From positions 3,715,501-3,779,500 of the forward strand of contig JAKNDB010000098.1 in NCBI GenBank assembly GCA_024305405.1: a stretch of 64,000 nt of DNA, given 5' to 3'. The stretch comes from Dirofilaria immitis. Its lineage: Eukaryota; Nematoda; Chromadorea; Rhabditida; Onchocercidae. Both the position numbers and the translations under genes were made by a program. How positions within the stretch are numbered: the stretch's first letter is position 1; each line of letters opens with the position of its first letter. The notes under the pieces are model-generated. The model searched no databases. It saw only the letters and a program-made list of their open reading frames with translations, and was not told the DNA's origin. Of this stretch, positions 1 through 10,412 are shown in pieces.

Positions 1-163
1 TTGGTGAAGGAAATTTTAAAAAATGATATGAAGTGCTAAGAAATTATTTACGTGTTTCAGAGAGGAACAGAATGAAGATTATTAACAAGTGGTGATTAAC
101 TATTGTCTTCAAAATATTTTGGACTGTAAGAAACGTTTACCTGCCCTTTTTTTGCAAACGTAA

Positions 164-1620
164 ATGCATCCAACTCCTTTATATCATATCACAGATGATC
201 AGAAAGATAATGTCTATGAACCTGCCGAGGATACTTTCTTGTTATTAGATGCCCTGGAAAAGGATAAAAGGTATGGATGAAGTATTAATAGTTTTAAAAG
301 AAAATTAACTTTGGAATTTTGATTTTTAAATCTAGATTTTGAGATAGATGAAAATCGAATAATTCTGTCAATACAAAATTATCAGCAGAAGTTAATTTAT
401 GATCTCAAGATTTGTTCATTCCATTTCAGTCTTTAGAAGAGCTAAAACCAAATGTGATTGTCGAAATTGGAAGTGGTTCTGGCATTGTTTCAGTATTTTG
501 TCAACATTTACTTCATGTGCCGGTACTTAACTTTGCAACAGATATGAATTTTAAGGCTTTGCAGGTTTTGAAATTGTTTTTTACGATCAAATTCAAAAAT
601 TTTAAATCTTATCAGCAATCGGGCGAAAAATAAATGAAGTTAAAAATCCACCGATTCCTTCAACATTTCGATTTTTTCAAGTAGAAATAGGGGACTATTA
701 TTGTGATTGTAGTTGTCCCCAATCTTTCTGAGGTTTTTTCTCGCTTTTTATATTAACGGCAAGAAATTTTCCAAAAATATAAACAAAAGGGTAGACTATA
801 ATCAGGATTTTTATAAATCTGAACTTGTTGCTTCTTGATAGATAAAACTTTGGAGATGCTAGTTTGTGACAGTTATTTTTTTAAACAAATAATTTGATTC
901 AAATCTATTCTTAGTGTACTCAAACTACGGCAGAACTGAATAATGTATCAGTGGAAGCAGTTCAATGTGACTTGTTATCAGCACTGAGGTATCAGTTGTC
1001 TGGCATGGTTGACGTCTTGCTCTTTAATCCGCCATATGTACCTACCGAGCAAGAGGCTACCTCCGATTCTGCAAGTTGATTTTCCTCTTTTTTCTTGCAC
1101 CATTAAAAGCTAACATTAGTTTCATGTATCTTATTAAAGCTACTGTTTAAGAATTTGTTACTTTCTTCATTCATTTATATTGGTAATTAATTATGATTTA
1201 TCACTTTCTTAGTGATGAGATAGTTGATGATCAGCTTGGACTGATTCTAAGGTTTTCATGAAAATATTTCCTAAATAATTAAAATCTGAATAGATGAATA
1301 GAATTGAACAGCAAGTTTTGGTAATCCTATAACTCTGGATTGAAAATTTTTAGTTTATCCAGAATTTTTACAACTTCTCTCTGCAGGCTCGTTGTTGGGC
1401 TGGCGGTCCGACGGGGCGTAGCGCTGTTGATCGACTTTTGCTCAGCTTCCACAAATTTTGTCACCAGGCGGTTTTTTATGTTGTTGCGCTTCATTCGAAT
1501 GATATTTTCAACATGCTGGCTCGTAATCAATCAATCTTTTCCAGCAAAATTTTGCTTGAAAGAAGATGTGGCATTGAGCATCTTTTTGTGCTTAAATTTA
1601 TAAAATTAAAAGAATATTGA
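164..1620 (+). CDS. N6AMT1: HEMK2/N6AMT1-type N5-glutamine / lysine methyltransferase
   Basis: Class I SAM-dependent methyltransferase of the HemK2 family. With TRMT112 this family methylates the Gln of the GGQ motif in release factor eRF1. Four exons are seen: 164-270, 430-564, 915-1074 and 1387-1620. Exon 1 starts MHPTPLYHI and carries the family's YEPAEDTFLLLDAL segment. Exon 2 holds SAM motif I (VEIGSGSGIVS). Exon 3 has the catalytic FNPPYVP. Exon 4 has WAGGPTGRSAVDR, the family's WAGG segment, and ends VLKFIKLKEY. The product is about 211 residues, the usual size. Two joins are out of frame: exon 1 to 2 lacks one A in the run before the donor, and exon 3 appears to have one A too many at its donor. 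Both fit the indel pattern seen across the window. Introns 2 and 3 are 350 and 312 bp. Confidence 0.9.
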
Positions 1621-1899
1621 AAAATTGCATTTTGAACGTCAAAATAATCTATCATTTCAATATGGTCTGAGATTCTTTTGAGATTCGAAACTAACATATT
1701 TTAGTTTTGAAGTGAACTGGAAAGAACTTTGTCAATAAAATTTTCTCTATACTTAATCTACCGAAATACCCTTGTACTTAGTGCATTATATCTATATCGT
1801 TGAGATTTTTTTATGCTTAATTCATCGGTAGAAAACACTGATCTTTAATCGAAACAGTAGCTTTAATTGTTCAATAAAGTTGAAGTTCAAATTTCAAAA

Positions 1900-2820
1900 T
1901 TCCTCGAACCATTATCAACATAGAGATTTTTGGCATTTTTTACTGATAATTTAGAGCTTTCTTCATTTAGTAGATGCCTAATGACAGTGCCAACAGAAAA
2001 GGCGATGATACTACACCAAAACGAACTTGAGCGAACCGAAAAAGTAGCTTTTTCAAATCGCCTTTTCGATTTATCATATATTTGGGTTTCGCATTCGCTC
2101 TTTCACCATTTTTATGATTTTTCCTTTGCTTCATTTCGTAGTGTTTTACACACGAAGCACTATTGTGGCCAGATCTCCAATAAAAACATTTTTTTGCTCA
2201 TGTTTATTGTAAGTAGCCTTTTTTCAAGCATAATTCACAGTCCCAATTCCTTCGACTTTTCTAACCTTTCGTCTAATATAGGATATGTATCACATTTGTC
2301 ATTGCAGTTGTTACTTTCACAAAAATGTACCGTAATTGATTTCTCCACTCTTTTGTGTCAGTCTGCTAGGACATATTGCTACCATCTCTTTTGCTATTGA
2401 GTAAACTATCGTACGTTTGGTGCCATTTTCCCAGATCGAGTATCCTCTTCCATGTTATCTTACCTATTGCATTGTTGTTCTGTTTTTTATCGATGTTTTT
2501 CCTTCAATGTCCTCTTCGATCCTCATTTTTTTAAGGTATTTGATAGGGTCTTCCATTGCCCATTTTGGATTTCCGAATTTTTCTTAGGCTCTTAGCCATT
2601 TTTTCTAATATTCTCGTTATTACCTTCTCATCCAGTTGTATTATTTTTATATTATCCCCAATTCTTTTAATCAAGATAATAAGTTCAGAGTCTCTCTTAT
2701 CATTCGAAATGGTTTCCTATTTGAACATTAATCTATTTCTGGATTTTTATATAGTTCTTTTATTTTGTTTCTTGTCGCCATATTATTCTTTTCGAATCCT
2801 TTATAACCGCGGGTAAAATG
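1900..2820 (-). mobile_element. Decayed BEL/Pao LTR retrotransposon: gag joined to RT fragment
   Basis: Read on the minus strand in shifting frames, this stretch gives recognisable pieces of a BEL/Pao polyprotein in the right order. From about 2650 down there is the gag tail (GDNIKIIQLDEKV, then WAMEDPIKYLKKM). A zinc-knuckle region follows, with CNDKCDTYPILDERLEK near 2300 and the knuckle KKCFYWRSGHNSASC near 2200, in which the second Cys is now Trp. Almost directly after that comes reverse transcriptase: FGVVSSPFLLA near 2020 and NLYVDNG near 1925, the latter being the YVDN form of the YxDD box. Protease and the first part of RT are missing between them. Many stops and frameshifts are present, and no LTRs or target-site duplication were found. 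It is dead, old and internally deleted. The 156-aa plus-strand ORF over it is only its shadow. Confidence 0.8.
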
Positions 2821-4661
2821 GATAAATTTTTTAAGGAAAATTTGTCAAATCGTGAAAGATTAATTTTGTCACGTTGAAAAAAAAAGGAAGGAGAAAAAAC
2901 CGAACACTTATACAAAACAGTTGATAAATATCGATAAACAATTGATCTTTTTTGATAAGACGAAGTTATCTGAGGATTAATGCTGTTGGAAATTGATAAG
3001 ATTGATCAATTTAAAAGTTGAATTCAACGGCAAGGCCTCCATTAGAGTAAAGCAAAATGAATGAATGAAAATGAAGCTATCCCAATAAAAGCAAAAAATA
3101 GAATTTATGAATAAAGAAGAAATCGAAGTCCTGTCGAAAAAAAACATAATTTTACAAAATAATTTATCTAAATAATAAGTCATATTTATTTCAAAATATC
3201 TCCGTTCACATCCTCATCTAATCAATCTTGCATCATCATGTATCATCCATTCTCATCTTTGTATTCAGCTAGATAGTGTTAGAATGTATATGCGCTAACG
3301 AATCCTCTCTTCTAGGACTGCAATAACAAAACCATCCCATGATTTCTACGATTAGTATTACAAGAAATCCACAAGCTCCTCATCATTCGAGAAAATTTTT
3401 ATATGAATGATCTTCGATTTGTTAGTGGGCGATTGTTTACAATATTGTTGCAAAAGATTACTTATCAGATAAAGGAGAAAAGATAGATAATACCTACAAT
3501 ATTTCGGACAATGCACATAACCGTTATTCTTTGCAATATCACCAGACAGTTAACATGAATTTCATTATCACTTAAACAATGCATAAGATTTGGATAAAAT
3601 GATTGATATATTTAAGTAAAGTAATATTATAAATTTTTATTATGCAAAATTGTTTAATTATTTCGTCATATTTATATCATAAAATATTTCGCTTTTTATT
3701 GACGAAATTTAATTTAATCATAAAATTAATGAAATTAAATAAGCTAAAATATTCAAATATTTTACATTAAAGATTCTATACAATATTAAAATACTATATC
3801 TTCGATATGAATAATAATTATTGATCTAATTGAAATGAATTAAACAAATATATCAAATAATTATTGATCTAATTGAAATGAATTAAACAAATATATCAAA
3901 TAATTATTGATCTAATTGAAATGAATTAAACAAATATATCAAATAATTATTGATCTAATTGAAATGAATTAAACAAATATATCTTTTTATATAATTTTTT
4001 AGCTAACTGAATAACTGATATTTTTGTTTGGAAGAACCACTTTATGAATAATTAGCAGAATATACATTTGATAAATATGGCATTAATGCCGCGGTAGATT
4101 GTTCTTTAAATAGCTAGCGCCAATAACTGAAAACATTTAGCCTATTTCATTTCGTGAGTGTATTCTTTCATCGTAGCTCTTCGGATTCTTAGAAATTTCA
4201 AATCAATGAACTTCCCGACTCCGTTCAATTTCAATTAGTTTTATTTTTTAGAATCAATTTCATTTTGTCTTGAATTCTAAAGTTTACAAAATGATTTATT
4301 TAAGGATACAAATTATAAGAAAGTATAAATTTCTTCAGTTATAATTAAACTTTAAAAAATAAAGTGACATTCTTTGAACTGATATTTATTTAATACATTT
4401 CAGATGTGACCAGAAGAGATATCAAACTGATACAAATTAAAAAAAATTAAGTAATTACATTATATTATAATCTGTAGGTACGAATTAATCCATTCCATAA
4501 AATACATTATAAATTAAAAATAATAAAGAAAGCTATTAATTTATCTTAGAAGAAATGTTTTTAAAAATCTTCTGAATAACTAATCAAAACAGATTTGTTG
4601 TAATTACTATATCGATATTGAGCATTTTCATAATGACAGATAAATGATATTTGAGAAGATA
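2821..4661. other. Intergenic, AT-rich, with ASCT-A 3' flank
   Basis: No coding exon is recognised. Bases from about 4245 to 4661 are the 3' flank of ASCT-A. On the minus strand this flank contains AATAAA (4385-4390), a possible polyadenylation signal. The rest is AT-rich sequence plus the 43-bp tandem repeat listed separately. Confidence 0.6.
3812..3983. repeat. 43-bp tandem repeat, 4 copies
   Basis: Four nearly perfect head-to-tail copies of a 43-bp unit beginning TAATTATTGATCTAATTG, at about 3815, 3858, 3901 and 3944. The copies are essentially identical, so the array is young. It lies between the BEL/Pao relic and the 3' end of ASCT-A. Confidence 0.95.
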
Positions 4662-5498
4662 TTAATCCAATGATGGCATCACCTTTAACCTTTCGAATGC
4701 TGCTTTTTCCAGATTCTCTCGATGATTTGGATGTGAAATTCTTATTAATTCATATGCTCGTTGTCGCATATTTTTACCCCATAATTGAGCTATACCATAT
4801 TCAGTAACTACATAATGTACATGAGCTCGTGATGTCACTACTCCAGCTCCCTATAAAATATTATATGAAAATTGAAAAAAAATCAATCATTGGACCTAGC
4901 ATCATTTTAATCACCACACAGATGTAAGATAAATCATACCTGACAGAGATAAGGAACAATTTTTGATTGGCCTTTCTTTGTTAAAGAGGTAAGAGCAATG
5001 ATAGGTTTTCCAAGACCATCGACACTAATCGCTGCGCTACGAATAAAGTCTACTTGTCCACCAAAACCAGAAAGAAATCGAGAACCAACAGAATCAGAAC
5101 CAACTAAAAATTAAAGCACATTACTTGATCTGTTTATAACAATCCTTCATGACAAATAGATATTAATAAGATGAATAGTGATTTCTTCGAGAGTACTCAA
5201 TTAAATAGAATCTCTTATTCAGTTTTCCATTTAAATTAGAATAAAAAAAAAAAAAACTTTCAGAACTCTGATAGCCATAATCGAATAAAATAATTAAAAA
5301 AGAAAAAGAAAAAAAAACCTTGTCCTGTAATATCAACTTCTACTGCTGAATTTATTGCAGTCATTTTTGGCATAGTTTTTACAACCGATGGATCATTTAC
5401 CCAACTTACATCACCAAAAATACAAGTGGATTATCATGCAAAAGGAATATAATTTTTTGGAACCATAAACAAACGAAACTACCATCTGAAAATTACAT

Positions 5499-5539
<41 letters not shown>

Positions 5540-8230
5540 TATATTTATATTCATAATTAATAAATTAAGCGAAATGAAGAAAGATAATTATAAAAACTAA
5601 TAAACATAAATGGATAGTATTAGAAGAAAGAAAATGATTTTTAGCTTAATGAAATTTATAAAAAAAAAAAAAAAATTGCTAACTTTTCCTGGATGAAGAG
5701 ATTTTTCGGCATTAGTTATAGCATTACATTCGACAAGTTTTAAAATACCATCAGAGAACATTTCGGTATGTATTCCAAGATTTTTATGATTACATAATGC
5801 ATTTAAAGCAGCATCCGGTACAGCACCAATTCCTGAAACAACTTATATATCATACAGATTGTCTATTTATCTCTCACTTAATAATCTTTAATTATCAAAC
5901 AACAATAAACAAATTCCAGGAAGCAATTTATATACAATAAAGTGGTATTTTTCACTTTATCAATTAACAATGATAAAGCAGAGAAGTAATCACGTTCACT
6001 TTGATAAAAAAATACTAAAAAGATAATATGTAGATATTAGTTGTATTAGGAAAACGGGAAAAATTGCAAATTAGCGCCTGGTAATATCAACAATAATGCG
6101 CTAAAATTCTTAAAATTTCAGCCAAACAGTTATCAGAGTTTCTTAAATTTCTACAATCAATAAAGATATGATAATAACAAAAATAAATATCATAAAAATA
6201 TTGAAGAAAAAATGAAAAAAAAAACCTATCATTTATTTTCAAAATAATCCATCAAATGAATGTATCTGAATTTATTAAAATGAATAATTATATTATTGAT
6301 ATATAAATGTGAAGAATTTTTTTAATAAATTTAAGAGAAATAATATACCCATTTGAAGAGTAGCACCGTTAGAAACTAATTGATTCGCAATTAATTCGCC
6401 AATTTTAGTTTCCGCTTCTGATGTCTTTGCGGTAAATTTACATTCATATAGCGGAAGTCATTTTCAATCATGAAGTCGATATGACTTTCATGAATCAATC
6501 CATCACCGAATGTACGTGGCATATTTTTATTACAAATTGCTGAAACCAAAAATTTCTCGGATACTGCTACTTTTCGAAATTTATTCAACCTATAAAAAAC
6601 CTAAATTATTTGTAAAAATATATGATTAACAAAATGAATGCGATTATTAGATAAAATACAAACCGATAATATGATCTGCTGAAATTATCGCAGCACGGGC
6701 ACAATCAACACTAGTTCCCAGTGTACAAAAACCATTCGAATCAGGTGGTGAAACCTAACAGAAATCAAATTTAAAATTAGGTTGACGAAACTTTATCATG
6801 AAGTAACTGATCAAAAAAAGATTTTTGCACCAACGAATTTAATCAGAAAAATGCTGCTGAGTAATGATAAGCACTGAAATCTTTAAATACTCTACAGTGT
6901 CGTCTTTTTTAAAAGAAAAACTAACCGTAATTAAAGCGGCATCCAAATGAATCGCGCCTGATCGAAACAACAGCGGAATTTCATGAAGAAAAATTGAATT
7001 AAAATCAGCTGTTCCTAAAAATATTTTAATTAAATGAATGCAATATAAATTACGCTGGATCAATCGAGAAAACATATTTAAATAAAACTTACCATCATTA
7101 ACAGCATTCCTCAAGTTCTGTCCGGTGAATAAAGAATTCGAACGGATACGATCTAAAAATACGAATCTTAAAGTACGACATTGATAATAAGAAATTATGA
7201 TAATTTTAAGGAGTGACTGATCGATCATAAAAGAGATATTGAAAACTAAGAATGCTAACCTTTAACATCAGAAGCTAACCATGGAATATGACCTTCCAAA
7301 TGCATATGATGTAAAGTAATTTTCTTCAGATCATTTACTTTAGCATGTTCACAAAGACCATCCAAAAGTGGTGTTGGTGTAGCTGCGATACCATGAACAA
7401 ATATATGAGATCCTAAAAGATATTTCATCATAATTTTGATAAATTTATACTTTTGTTTTTTCTTCAATTTTAGCTTAACTATTAACATCACACTTATTTA
7501 AGAAATTTTATATATTGGCAGGTATGTTACAAAGAAGTGAAATATTTATTAATTCAAACTTCAGCACTTTGTACCAGAAATTAATCAATATTTATGATTC
7601 TTTATGATAATATTTGAATATTCTGTTTCATTGAAGCTATCAACTATTATCTAATAAAAAATGAGGGACAAAATTTTATTTCAACAATTTGTGAAGTAAA
7701 TTTTTCAAATAATTGGAATCTTTTTTTTTTTCTTTACAATACTTATAGCATAGGAAGGAAGTATTAAAAAGTCATTGTTAAAAACAGAAAAATCACATAA
7801 GAATTTTTAGAATAATTTATAGAATCATAATATCATTATTCATTTAATACTTTTTATTATTACTTTTTATATATCATAGAAATTCATCATTAAGAAATAT
7901 TTAATTTTAATTAAACGATGCTTATTAGCATTGAACAGATGCTTTTCATATTTATTATATTTGTAATAATTTTTTTTATCAAAAATTGAAAATCAAAGGA
8001 GTGAAAAATTTATGAATAATAGAAATATTAAATTTACCACTTTTAATGATAGCAACAGCTTCTTTGCTATCTTTCACAAATTTTGGCTTTTTGCCTGCAA
8101 TCGGATAGGCTACTTCACGTAGTTTTATATCGCCAAATATCGATGATGGTATTGCCGTAATGGATGATAGAAATCTTTGTCCAAATGTTGGAGAAATCAT
8201 GCGATTCAGATAATTCATATTAATATTCAT
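4662..8230 (-). CDS. acer-1: ASCT-A: mitochondrial acetyl-CoA hydrolase / acetate:succinate CoA-transferase, copy A
   Basis: Family I CoA-transferase of the Ach1/AarC type. It moves CoA from acetyl-CoA to succinate (or water), releasing acetate in the mitochondrion. Ten exons: 8038-8230, 7260-7412, 7093-7152, 6926-7014, 6664-6754, 6349-6539, 5684-5832, 5319-5485, 4940-5103 and 4662-4850. The N-terminus (MNYLNRMISPTFGQRFLSS) looks like a mitochondrial presequence. Family motifs: PIAGKKPKFV, FVHGIAATPTPLL, LFTGQNLR, NMPRTFGDG, LGIHTEM with the likely catalytic Glu, NDPSVVKTMPKMTAINSAVE, and SGFGGQVDFIRSAA (CoA-binding loop), ending YGIAQLWGKNMRQRAYEL. Three bases are missing (exon 6 once, exon 8 twice). 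Restoring them gives 1449 nt, 482 residues, normal for the family. Oddity: Ser in FIRSAA where B and C have Gly. This is the least damaged copy and the most downstream of the three. Confidence 0.9.
5505..5537. repeat. (AT)n microsatellite in ASCT-A intron 7
   Basis: An AT dinucleotide run beside exon 8. The same run sits at the same place in copy B (11215-11236) but is 10 bp shorter. This is the only clear length difference in an otherwise near-identical intron. Confidence 0.9.
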
Positions 8231-8455
8231 TAGTACCAATATCACGTCATTCAATCCATTTTAAATTAACTTCAAGGAATAATTTTATTTACAAAAAAAA
8301 AAAAAACAAAAAATTAAAAGAAATAATAAGCAGTAAAATAATCTCATAACTAGACCATGCAAAATTTCTACTCATATTTCTGAAAATAGAAAAGTGGAAA
8401 AAACAAAACAAAACAATATTTTAAATGGGTTATAAAGTACTTTGAACGGCAACTT

Positions 8456-8765
8456 CAGATTGAAACAATTGATAATAAAGTTAAAATAATAATCATTGAA
8501 ATAAGTGATAATGATGCTCAAATGATAATCATTGAAATAATTGAGTAAATGATAATGATGTTAAAATGATAATCATTGAAATAATTATGTAAATGATAAT
8601 AAAGTTAAAATAGAAATAGTTGTGTAAATGAGTTGAGTAAACGATAATGATTTTAAAATGATAATCATTGAAATAATTGAGTAAATGATAATAAAGTTAA
8701 AATAATAATCATTGAAATAACTGATAATGATGCTAGAATGATAATCTTTGAAATAATTGTGTAAA
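8456..8765. repeat. Degenerate minisatellite upstream of ASCT-A
   Basis: About seven imperfect units of 35-50 bp built from ATGATAATCATTGAAATAAT and GTAAATGATAATGATGTT. The word ATGATAATCAT recurs. It starts about 230 bp upstream of the ASCT-A start codon. Confidence 0.85.
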
Positions 8766-8917
8766 TAATGAATGATTAAAATTGAAAATACTTAATGAAA
8801 AAATAAGATGAAAAATGATGAATAAATTATTTACCTGATAATTGCATTAATTGATAAAATAACTTTTACAAACATAGAATGCGTATAATATTATTCTTTC
8901 ATTTTTTTGAAGAGAAA

Positions 8918-8970
8918 GAGAGAAAGAAGAGGGAAAAAGAAAGAGAGAGAGGGGAAAAAGCTAAAAAGAA
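8918..8970. repeat. Purine tract (GA-rich)
   Basis: About 50 bp of nearly pure purine on the plus strand (GAGAAAGAGAG and similar words). It lies upstream of ASCT-A, which is read from the other strand. A pyrimidine TCTCTC tract sits at the corresponding place upstream of ASCT-B (13744-13765). Confidence 0.85.
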
Positions 8971-10412
8971 GTAAAAATATTGAGAAATGATTAAGAAGAA
9001 AAAAAAAGTATATTGATAAAAATTATCATTTCAATTAATAATTCAATAATTTATCAATTAAAATCACTGATAACTATTATATCTCATACAATTGTTATAA
9101 TAAACAATTAAAGAAATCCATTAACCTCTTATCAATTTAATGCAAATAATAACAATTCAAATATGAAATAAACTTATTTCCTCCTTTTTCTCCTAACGTA
9201 AACAATACGTCACTGATGGCATGTGATAGCTAGCATGTGATACTTTGCTTTGTTGATAAATGCATATATTCTATATGTTAACTTCATATCTTGCTAGTAC
9301 TCCTTTTTTTCTTTTTTTATTTGTTGCAAAAGCAAAATATCGCATATTCGTTTGTAAAATCAATAATTGATAAGCCTATCGGCCAATGCAATTATAGAAT
9401 ATTTAAGGCTGATAAAGGCTGAAAATAGTTGAAATAATAAATATATTTTAAATGATTAAAAAAGAGTATCGAGTGATAAGGAAATTGAATAGAGGGTGAA
9501 AATGCTATTGAAGTCATGATAATATGATAACATATATCATGTTTTACGGATGGATCGTAATGCGTAATTTTGGATTTGAAATTGATAATTCGGTTGTGGA
9601 TAATAATAGTATCCTGTTTGGAAAATTAATGCAAGAATAATTTGAAGCACTTGATAATGTTATCAGTGTTATGCTGTTGGATTGTAAAACTCCTATGTAT
9701 CAGGCTTAATCTTCATTTTTTTAAATGACCATAGTTTATAAAATTTATAGAAAAAGTCATTTAATAACTGATAAGCATATAGTACTATTTCATCTCGAGA
9801 ACTCGCACTGATTATGATTTTTTTCCGTAACTTCTCGAATTCACAGAAATTTCGATTTAGAAAAATTTCGTTTTCATTCAGCGATGTTTTGTGCAATTTC
9901 AGTTTGATCGTTTTTAGAAATAATTTCGATTTGTTTAGAAATTAAATTTTAATGCATAATTTAAGTAAGAATACGACTAGAAGACATTAAACAAAATTGA
10001 GAGAGTATATGAATTTCTTCAATTATAATAAAATTTTAAAATGTAAAGTGATGATAGTTGCAGCGGGAAAAAATTGACACATTTTTGAATTGAAATTTAT
10101 TTAATATATTTCAGTTATAAAATAAATTATCAGAAATGAAATCAAAATAACATAATTTAACAAAAAATTAAACGATTGCAACACTATAAAAAATATCAAA
10201 CCAATCAATCTTTCAAGTATCAAACCAATCAATCTCAAGTATCAAACCAATCAATCTTTCGCAAAACTATAAGTTGAAATCAAATAAAAAGTTGGTATTC
10301 ATCTAATTAGAAGTTGCTTTTAAAAGTTTTATTTAATAAATAGCTGACAGATTTGTTGATACTATTGCTATCGAGCATTTCAAATAACAAATAAATGATA
10401 TTTGAGAAGATA

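Larger units (their letters stand above)
8231..10412. other. Intergenic between ASCT-A and ASCT-B
   Basis: No exon is recognised. It holds the upstream region of copy A (minisatellite and purine tract, listed separately). From about 9960 it holds the 3' flank of copy B, which resembles the flanks of A and C but is clearly more diverged. Confidence 0.6.

Noticed and set aside
1930..2400. 156-aa plus-strand ORF
   Set aside because: It is antisense to the BEL/Pao relic, whose minus-strand reading gives recognisable gag and RT pieces. The plus-strand product resembles nothing.
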